Assembly: GCA_024206355.1 (NCBI GenBank) | Contig: JAAGZM010000326.1 | Coordinates: 1-7,256, forward strand | DNA: 7,256 bases | From: Gammaproteobacteria bacterium | Lineage (GTDB): Bacteria; Pseudomonadota; Gammaproteobacteria; Enterobacterales; GCA-2746155 | Direction of reading: 5' to 3' | In this document: positions 1-4,738 of the stretch, piece after piece | Numbering within the stretch: position 1 is the first letter of the stretch | Layout of the letters: each line of letters opens with the position of its first letter | Made by a program: the position numbers and the translations under genes | The notes under the pieces: model-generated | Databases searched by the model: none | What the model saw: only the letters and a program-made list of their open reading frames with translations | What the model was told of the DNA's origin: nothing

Positions 1-66
1 TATGATGGTTCTGGTGATGTAATTAGTGAAATACTTTTCAATAACTTTGCAAAACTAAAAAAATAA
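1..66 (+). CDS. C-terminal end of an unidentified protein (partial)
   Basis: Frame 1 is open from the left edge and reads 21 residues, beginning YDGSGDVISEI and ending in a basic NFAKLKK tail before TAA at 64-66. The other two forward frames stop almost at once or soon after. An intrinsic-terminator-like hairpin begins 21 bases past the stop, which fits the end of a transcription unit. The fragment is too short to assign to a family, has no visible cofactor motif, and its link to the downstream oxidase-like genes is unknown. Confidence 0.55.
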   Translation, partial: YDGSGDVISEILFNNFAKLKK

Positions 67-83
67 TTATAACTCGGTTATAA
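67..83. repeat. Short inverted repeat after the upstream stop codon
   Basis: TTATAAC at 67-73 and GTTATAA at 77-83 are perfect reverse complements around a TCG loop. The element starts at the base after the TAA of the partial upstream gene. It may help end transcription or protect the 3' end together with the next hairpin. The stem is mostly A-T, so its stability alone would be modest. Confidence 0.4.
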
Positions 84-87
84 AAAC

Positions 88-115
88 CTGAAAAACAATA
101 ACTTTTCAGTTTTTT
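88..115 (+). terminator. Probable rho-independent terminator of the upstream gene
   Basis: CTGAAAA (88-94) pairs with TTTTCAG (103-109) across an eight-base loop, and six T residues (110-115) follow at once. A hairpin followed by a T-run downstream of a stop codon is the standard layout of an intrinsic terminator. The stem is A-T rich, so termination may be partial. Confidence 0.6.
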
Positions 116-164
116 GAGTATCCTTAAGTTAGTAATTTTGAATATAATAACAAAACATGTTTTA

Positions 165-178
165 TTGATGTAAGTCAA
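165..178. promoter_or_regulatory. FNR/Anr/Dnr-type operator
   Basis: TTGAT-GTAA-GTCAA differs at one base from the FNR-family consensus TTGAT-N4-ATCAA. FNR, Anr and Dnr are Crp-family regulators that switch on genes at low oxygen or, for Dnr-type members, in response to nitric oxide. The site is centred near 171.5. A weak -10-like hexamer (TAGGTT, 205-210) lies about where a class II FNR promoter would need it. The site sits 206 bases before the first oxidase-like gene, so a long leader or a second, downstream promoter must be assumed. Regulator identity is inferred. Confidence 0.55.
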
Positions 179-271
179 TACTTTTTAAGTAACAAAGCAA
201 GTCTTAGGTTTAACAAATTGTAGTAACTACTGAAAAAATATAGTACTCTTTGATTATGAATATGCGGCATT

Positions 272-300
272 TTGACGCAAGGTAAGTGGTACATTATTCA
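272..300 (+). promoter_or_regulatory. Candidate sigma70-type promoter
   Basis: TTGACG (272-277) matches five of six bases of the -35 consensus. A 17-base spacer leads to TATTCA (295-300), a poor -10. Transcription would start near 307, giving a leader of about 77 bases before the ATG at 384. The good -35 and spacing support it; the weak -10 suggests a need for an activator. Confidence 0.35.
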
Positions 301-383
301 AAAAAATACAAAATAATAAAATACTAAATAGAAACAAGATTAATATTAATTAAATTTTCGACAGACCTTGGAGGGTTATAAGC

Positions 384-530
384 ATGGCCGATAACGAAAA
401 TGATATTCCTTTTATGCAGAAACTACTGGATAACCACTTTGCATTATTATTTATTGGGGTATTAGTTCCAACCATTACCTATATTGTTTGGGGAATAATG
501 GAACTGATTGCATTACCTATAGCACCTTAA
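384..530 (+). CDS. 48-residue single-span membrane protein, probable small oxidase subunit
   Basis: The protein begins MADNENDIPFMQKLL and ends IALPIAP. It has an acidic, polar N-terminus of about 18 residues and then one hydrophobic span at residues 19-45. ATG 384 is set by a strong GGAGGG at 370-375 with eight-base spacing. It lies 54 bases before subunit II in the same direction, which suggests co-transcription. B-family (ba3-type) oxidases have a subunit II with a single span plus a tiny one-helix subunit IIa that fills the place of the missing second helix. Subunit II here also has one span, so this protein is a good candidate for that role by size, topology and position. It has no metal-binding motif. 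Assignment as a subunit is inference; that it is a real gene is well supported by its ribosome site and context. Confidence 0.8.
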   Translation: MADNENDIPFMQKLLDNHFALLFIGVLVPTITYIVWGIMELIALPIAP

Positions 531-584
531 ATTACATAATCAAATTAACTAAGCATTATTTTATTTTTTATTGGGGGATAGTTT

Positions 585-1127
585 ATGACATGTATTTCAC
601 CTCCGGCTCAAAAAAATTGGTGGAAAGAACCAATCGAAAGAGTCGAATTGATATGGATTGGTATCGTAGTAGTGTGGGGATTAATTCTTACACTTATGAT
701 GCCTGTGTGGCACGTTTATGGAGAGCAAAATCTTTCCACTGAAACGTATCGTACAACTCCTGCTGACTATCAAGCCAAGGCTCAAGCCATGGTTGATGAA
801 CATTTCGTTCGTACTGAAGGCGATCGTCAGTTTCCAGTAGTAGCACCTCCTGTTGGCTCTGATGTCTATATGGTTGCTCGTCTGTGGGATTGGTGGCCGA
901 TTCTTGAGCTAAAAGAAGGTCAGAGCTATCGTCTACATCTGACTTCTATGGATTGGAATCACGGTTTTTCATTACAGCCAGTTAACATTAACATTCAGGT
1001 ATTACCTGGGTATGAGCATGTGTTTACTGTAACGCCTAACAAGACTGGGGAATATTCAGTTGTTTGTAATGAATTCTGTGGTATTGGGCATCACAACATG
1101 GTGGGTAAGATCCACGTTGTTAAATAG
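585..1127 (+). CDS. norS: Heme-copper oxidase subunit II with CuA centre, NorS/CoxB-like
   Basis: This 180-residue protein is anchored by one N-terminal helix (about residues 21-41), with a periplasmic cupredoxin domain from about residue 85 to the end. The CuA ligands are all present: His126 (DWNHGF), then CNEFCGIGHHNM giving Cys161, Glu163, Cys165, His169 and Met172. The aromatic patch LWDWWP (100-105) resembles the segment that passes electrons from CuA. The protein should take electrons from a soluble periplasmic donor such as cytochrome c or a cupredoxin and pass them to subunit I. A single span and short length fit B-family subunit II. GGGGGAT at 573-579 precedes the ATG. Subunit I follows after 16 bases. 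The symbol norS is tentative and depends on the subunit I active site; by homology alone it would be called coxB. Confidence 0.9.
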   Translation: MTCISPPAQKNWWKEPIERVELIWIGIVVVWGLILTLMMPVWHVYGEQNLSTETYRTTPADYQAKAQAMVDEHFVRTEGDRQFPVVAPPVGSDVYMVARLWDWWPILELKEGQSYRLHLTSMDWNHGFSLQPVNINIQVLPGYEHVFTVTPNKTGEYSVVCNEFCGIGHHNMVGKIHVVK

Positions 1128-1143
1128 TTAAGGGGCAATACAA

Positions 1144-2841
1144 ATGTCAGATTCAAATTTTCGAACATGCCCTGATACAGGGCTTTATCTTGATAGACCA
1201 GCTTTAAAACTAATACAGTTTAATGCTGTAGCAGCTGTAGTCTTTTTGTTAGTTGGAGGGATTCTAGCTTTAGGTGTTGGTTTAACACGCTGGCCTGAAG
1301 TACATCTCTTAGGCGCACAAGACTTTTATACTGCTCTAACAGGGCATGGTATTAACGTACTTATTTTCTGGATTATATTTTTTGAAATAGCAGTGCTTTA
1401 TTTTGCATCGTCATCTGTTTTACGTTGTCGCCTTGCGGCTCCTAAACTTGGATGGGTAGCATTCGCATTGATGATCATTGGCGCAATCATGAACAACTAT
1501 GCAGTATTTATGCTGAATTCTGCAGTTATGATGACCTCCTATGCTCCAATGCCAGCTCATTGGTCATTCTACCTTGGTCTCATCTTATTTGCGGTGGGTG
1601 CACTAATAGGTTGCTTTATCTTTTTGGGTACTTTAGTTATTGCAAAAAAGGAAAAAACTTATGAGGGTTCACTTCCTCTAGTAACCTTTGGTGCATTAAC
1701 TGCCTGTATTATTGCGGTCTTTACTATTGCCTCTGGGGCCTTGATTCTATTGCCAACATTTTTCTGGCAACTGGGTCTAGTCAGTCATATTGATGCTGGT
1801 GTCTATCGCCTCATTTGGTGGGCATTTGGTCACTCTTCACAACAAATTAACGTTGCTGCACATATTACAATCTGGTATCTAGTTGGTACAATTATGTTTG
1901 GCGCTAGGCCACTTTCTGAAAAAGTTAGTCGATTTGCATTCTTGCTTTATATTGCTGTTCTTCAGATTGCAAGTGCGCATCACCTGTTAGTTGATCCTGG
2001 TGTCAGTGCTGAATGGAAGATGTTTAATACAAGTTATGCGATGTATCTTGCTGTTATGGCGAGTATGACGCACGGTTTGACAGTACCAGGTGCGATGGAA
2101 GCTGCGCAAAGAGCTCGTGGATTTAATAACGGCTTATTTGAGTGGTTACGTAAAGCTCCTTGGGGAAATCCTACATTCTCATCTGTTATGATCTCAATCT
2201 TTGGTTTTGGTTTCTTAGGCGGAATCACTGGAGTAATGATGGGTACTGAGCAGTTGAACCTGATTATACATAATACATTGTATGTACCAGGTCACTTTCA
2301 CGCTACAGTGGTATTAGGTACAACTATGACATTTATGGGTTTAACCTTCTGGTTAGTACCAATCCTATTCCGTCGTGAATTAATACTTAAGCCTTTGTGT
2401 AAACTACAACCTTATATCTTTGGATTAGGTATGACAGGTGTTTCCATGTTCTTAATGGGAGCAGGTACAATGGGTGTGCCACGTCGGCATTGGGATGTTT
2501 CCTTTACTGATTCCAGTTACCCCTATGAGTTTGCATCTTCTGCATTATCGATGCTGTCACTAAATGGCTTAAGTGTAGTGGTCGCAGTCATTGGCGGAGC
2601 TATGTTCTGTTTATTAATTGTTGGCGCTCTTCTTTTTGGTAAGAAGCTTGGAGAGAATGAAAAGTGTTCTGAGCCAATAATTGTTGCTGCTGTGACTGAC
2701 GAGCAATATGCAGAGTTGCATAAGACAACCAAGAATACTATTCCTGGCACATTCTTATTAGGAATGATCTTTATGACTACCTTCGCGTTATACTACTTTA
2801 TTAACTGGAAGTATTTAGCCGAAACATGGGGATTAAGCTAA
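1144..2841 (+). CDS. norY: B-family heme-copper subunit I, probable nitric oxide reductase (sNOR-like NorY)
   Basis: This is a 565-residue integral membrane protein with about 13 hydrophobic spans, as in ba3-type subunit I. The low-spin heme ligands are His68 (TGHGIN) and His386, the high-spin heme ligand is His384 (VPGHFHAT), and the CuB ligands are His230 and the His279-His280 pair (SAHHLLVDPG). Arg447-Arg448 (GVPRRHW) sits where heme propionates are bound. The striking change is after His230: the sequence reads GHSSQQINV, so residue 234 is Gln, whereas oxygen reductases of this family have the cross-linked Tyr four residues after the His. Loss of this Tyr is typical of nitric oxide reductases. 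A CuA subunit and nearby senC match the norSY-senC type described in ammonia oxidisers. Oxygen reduction is the alternative. AAGGGG at 1130-1135 sets the start. An intrinsic terminator follows the gene. Confidence 0.9.
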   Translation: MSDSNFRTCPDTGLYLDRPALKLIQFNAVAAVVFLLVGGILALGVGLTRWPEVHLLGAQDFYTALTGHGINVLIFWIIFFEIAVLYFASSSVLRCRLAAPKLGWVAFALMIIGAIMNNYAVFMLNSAVMMTSYAPMPAHWSFYLGLILFAVGALIGCFIFLGTLVIAKKEKTYEGSLPLVTFGALTACIIAVFTIASGALILLPTFFWQLGLVSHIDAGVYRLIWWAFGHSSQQINVAAHITIWYLVGTIMFGARPLSEKVSRFAFLLYIAVLQIASAHHLLVDPGVSAEWKMFNTSYAMYLAVMASMTHGLTVPGAMEAAQRARGFNNGLFEWLRKAPWGNPTFSSVMISIFGFGFLGGITGVMMGTEQLNLIIHNTLYVPGHFHATVVLGTTMTFMGLTFWLVPILFRRELILKPLCKLQPYIFGLGMTGVSMFLMGAGTMGVPRRHWDVSFTDSSYPYEFASSALSMLSLNGLSVVVAVIGGAMFCLLIVGALLFGKKLGENEKCSEPIIVAAVTDEQYAELHKTTKNTIPGTFLLGMIFMTTFALYYFINWKYLAETWGLS

Positions 2842-2878
2842 GTCTCTATCTTTTAGACACTAGCTATTGTTACAATTT

Positions 2879-2907
2879 ACGAGGTAGGCATTAGCCTGCC
2901 TCGTTTT
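2879..2907 (+). terminator. Strong rho-independent terminator after subunit I
   Basis: ACGAGGTAGGC (2879-2889) pairs with GCCTGCCTCGT (2894-2904) around an ATTA loop; the 11 pairs include one G-U wobble. A run of T residues (2904-2907) follows. The stem is far more G-C rich than the surrounding DNA. It lies 38 bases past the stop of subunit I and 42 bases before the ctaB start, so it should separate the structural oxidase genes from the accessory genes, or cut down read-through into them. Confidence 0.85.
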
Positions 2908-2938
2908 ATGTAGAGTCTAATATTTTAGTTTTTGTATT

Positions 2939-2942
2939 GAGG
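2939..2942 (+). promoter_or_regulatory. Ribosome binding site that sets the ctaB start
   Basis: GAGG at 2939-2942 lies six bases before ATG 2949. The upstream in-frame TTG at 2937-2939 overlaps this element and has no purine-rich site of its own, so ATG 2949 is preferred. Confidence 0.7.
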
Positions 2943-2948
2943 TTTTTG

Positions 2949-3800
2949 ATGTTTGCACAGTTAGTAGACCTTTTTAAGCTTAGGATCGGCATGATGATGT
3001 CGATTACTGCTCTTGCTGGTTATGCTGTAACACCAGGAGTTGAGCTTTCTGTTCTGCAATTAGTTGCATTAGCTTTATTAGTTACTGCTGCCTCAGCTAG
3101 TGCTGGAGCATTTAATCAATATGCAGAGAGAGATCTCGATGCAAAGATGAAGCGTACTCAAAATAGACCTTTTGTTACCGGTGTTTTTGAGCATACTACT
3201 TTCTGGTTATTTATCATTGTTGGGATACTTGCAAGCTCCGTTGCTCTCGCTTGGATGATGTTTAACCCAGCCGTTGCTGTCCATCTGTTTTTAGGTGCGT
3301 TTTTCTATGGTGTAGTTTATACACTTTGGTTGAAACGTCGTAGTGTAACAAATATTGTTATTGGTGGTGCAGCTGGTAGTTTTGCTGTTCTAGCAGGAGC
3401 TGCAGCTGCAGATCCTACACTCAACAGTTCTTCCGCTTTTCTTGCCTTGGTATTATTCCTTTGGACGCCTCCTCATTTTTGGAGTTTGGCAATTGCTTTA
3501 CACAATGATTATGAAGAAGCAAAAGTACCTATGCTCCCAGTCGTCATAGGTGACGTGAAGGCGGCAAAAATAATTTTATTAAACACCCTGTTGCTTGTTA
3601 CTGCTTCAATCATGCCTTTTTTCTACGAAATGGGCTTAACTTATCTGATTTGTGCCTCCTTGGGAGGTGCATATTTCATCTATAAGAGTATTAAATTGGT
3701 TCAGGATACAAATAAGAAAACAGCAATGAGTTGCTTTTTTTCATCATTAATACAACTTGCCATGGTGCTACTTGGTTCAGTACTGAATACCTTCATATAA
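2949..3800 (+). CDS. ctaB: Protoheme IX farnesyltransferase (heme O synthase)
   Basis: This UbiA-family membrane prenyltransferase attaches a farnesyl group to heme b to give heme O, an oxidase cofactor and the precursor of heme A. From ATG 2949 the protein is 283 residues with about eight or nine spans, the usual size. The first prenyl-diphosphate/Mg motif is NQYAERDLDAKMKRTQNRP (residues 56-74), with Asn56, Glu60 and Asp64 as key acidic or polar positions and the family's RT..RP ending. The second is HNDYEEAKVPMLPVV (185-199). TPPHFW at 173-178 is also typical. TTG 2937 would add only four residues and overlaps the ribosome site, so it is rejected as the start. No heme A synthase gene (ctaA) is in the window, so whether the partner enzyme uses heme O, A or B is open. 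The SCO gene follows after 29 bases, probably in the same transcript. The symbol cyoE is a synonym. Confidence 0.92.
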   Translation: MFAQLVDLFKLRIGMMMSITALAGYAVTPGVELSVLQLVALALLVTAASASAGAFNQYAERDLDAKMKRTQNRPFVTGVFEHTTFWLFIIVGILASSVALAWMMFNPAVAVHLFLGAFFYGVVYTLWLKRRSVTNIVIGGAAGSFAVLAGAAAADPTLNSSSAFLALVLFLWTPPHFWSLAIALHNDYEEAKVPMLPVVIGDVKAAKIILLNTLLLVTASIMPFFYEMGLTYLICASLGGAYFIYKSIKLVQDTNKKTAMSCFFSSLIQLAMVLLGSVLNTFI

Positions 3801-3829
3801 AACTTTCGATTTACTGATTTGGATTTCCT

Positions 3830-4657
3830 GTGAACAGATTTTATATATTAATAATTAGCCTTTTAGCAACTAATTTATTTGCATCAACAATTGAAAATAC
3901 TGCATCTGAAGAAATAAAAGAATTTACAAGTGATCAAGCACTGACTATTAGTCAGGCTGCCATAGGAAAAACAGTAGGGCACTATAATTTTACGTCATCA
4001 ACTGGTGAGGTTATTAGTTCTAAGTTATTTCTTGGTAAACCGTTAATTGTTAGTCTCATATATACAAGTTGTTATAATATTTGTCCTACAACTACAAAAA
4101 ATTTAAACCGAGTTATATTAAAGGCAAAGGATGTATTGGGTGAAGATGCTTTTAATGTTATTACTATTGGTTTTGACACGCATGTGGATACGCCGACAGC
4201 AATGGGACAATTTGCTGAACTACATTCTTCTGAAATTGATAATTCCTATTTCCTTTCTACCGATGCAACTACTATAAAAGCATTAGCTCGCGATTTAGGA
4301 TTTATCTATACACCATCTCCAAATGGCTTTGACCATATGATTCAAGCTAGTATCTTGGATGAAAATGGTGCTGTTTATCGACAAGTTTATGGACTGCGAC
4401 CTCAAACCCCACATTTTGTTGAACCAATAAAAGAACTCGTATTTGGGGAAAAAGAAAATGTTTCCTTGTTTTCAGCAATTAGTAGCAAAATAAAACTATT
4501 CTGTACAGTTTATGATCCGGCGCAAGATAAATACTATTTTAATTATTCTATTTTTGTTGGTGTTTTTGTTGGTCTAGTACTTGGTATATACTTCTTCCGT
4601 CTTTTTCTTATTGAATGGCGCTACACAAAAATAAAAGAAGAAGAAAAAAATAACTAA
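3830..4657 (+). CDS. senC: SCO1/SenC family copper chaperone
   Basis: SCO proteins are thioredoxin-fold copper chaperones that help assemble the CuA centre of oxidase subunit II, the job expected here. The 275-residue protein has a hydrophobic N-terminus ending in a plausible signal peptidase site (NLFA-ST, near residues 15-20). The copper motif is TSCYNICP with Cys81 and Cys85, and the third ligand is His169 in GFDHM. Asp116 and Asp120 in GFDTHVDTP match the family's acidic segment. A second hydrophobic span at about 238-261 and a charged cytosolic tail (EWRYTKIKEEEKNN) anchor it from the C-terminal side. Cys225 precedes the YDP segment. The start is GTG with a weak GGA at 3821-3823. senC next to the reductase genes is also seen in norSY-senC loci. 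Family assignment is firm; copper delivery to this particular CuA is inferred from position. Confidence 0.92.
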   Translation: MNRFYILIISLLATNLFASTIENTASEEIKEFTSDQALTISQAAIGKTVGHYNFTSSTGEVISSKLFLGKPLIVSLIYTSCYNICPTTTKNLNRVILKAKDVLGEDAFNVITIGFDTHVDTPTAMGQFAELHSSEIDNSYFLSTDATTIKALARDLGFIYTPSPNGFDHMIQASILDENGAVYRQVYGLRPQTPHFVEPIKELVFGEKENVSLFSAISSKIKLFCTVYDPAQDKYYFNYSIFVGVFVGLVLGIYFFRLFLIEWRYTKIKEEEKNN

Positions 4658-4671
4658 TCGTATATTAGTTA
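4651..4671. repeat. 8-bp perfect inverted repeat between senC and the cytochrome b fusion gene
   Basis: TAACTAAT (4651-4658) and ATTAGTTA (4664-4671) pair perfectly around CGTAT and overlap the senC stop codon. On the plus strand no T-run follows. On the minus strand the hairpin would be followed by seven T residues (complement of 4644-4650), the form of a weak terminator, yet no minus-strand gene enters from that side. It may be an RNA processing or mRNA-stability element, or chance in A-T rich DNA. Confidence 0.35.
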
Positions 4672-4727
4672 AGTCAAATATAGTATATATTAGCACTTCA
4701 CGGAAATGCCTCCGAATGTTTATAAAA

Positions 4728-4731
4728 AAGG
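4728..4731 (+). promoter_or_regulatory. Ribosome binding site that sets the start of the fusion gene
   Basis: AAGG at 4728-4731, within AAAAAAGG, lies seven bases before ATG 4739. The earlier in-frame ATG 4706 has only a CGGA directly against it, too close to serve as a Shine-Dalgarno site. Confidence 0.6.
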
Positions 4732-4738
4732 TTTATTA

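Larger units (their letters stand above)
67..383. other. Non-coding control region upstream of the oxidase-like operon
   Basis: This 317-base stretch has no convincing reading frame and is more AT-rich than the flanking genes. It holds, in order: a 7-bp inverted repeat directly after the upstream stop (67-83), a terminator-like hairpin (88-115), an FNR/Dnr-like box (165-178), an 11-base palindrome GTAGTAACTAC (220-230), a candidate promoter (272-300), and an A/T-only palindrome ATTAATATTAAT (339-350) in a probable 5' leader. It ends with a strong Shine-Dalgarno GGAGGG at 370-375, eight bases before the ATG of the small membrane protein. The last palindrome could be a product of base composition. 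Confidence 0.7.

Noticed and set aside
267..279. GG...GC pair resembling a sigma54 promoter (CGGCATTTTGACGCA)
   Set aside because: The spacing between GG and GC is nine bases, not the required ten, and the downstream TTGC block is poor. A sigma70-type -35 fits the same bases better.
282..292. GT-N7-AC element resembling a NorR binding core
   Set aside because: Only one copy was noticed, NorR normally uses several, and no credible sigma54 promoter accompanies it. Such a loose pattern is expected by chance.
488..742. 84-residue open frame overlapping the start of subunit II
   Set aside because: It overlaps the end of the small membrane protein and the first third of the CuA subunit in another frame and has no family features; the two overlapped genes have clear ribosome sites.
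1452..2750. Short frames on both strands inside subunit I (1452-1664 plus; 2034-2228 and 2523-2750 minus)
   Set aside because: They lie wholly within a well-supported gene in other frames and show no independent motifs or ribosome sites.
1144..2841. Reading subunit I as a cbb3-type (C-family) oxidase
   Set aside because: The partner is a CuA subunit II and not the c-type cytochromes FixO/FixP, and senC and ctaB are adjacent, which fits a B-family enzyme instead.
2918..2923. TAATAT as a -10 box for a ctaB promoter
   Set aside because: The base at the matching -35 distance lies in the terminator stem (CCTGCC) and bears no likeness to TTGACA.
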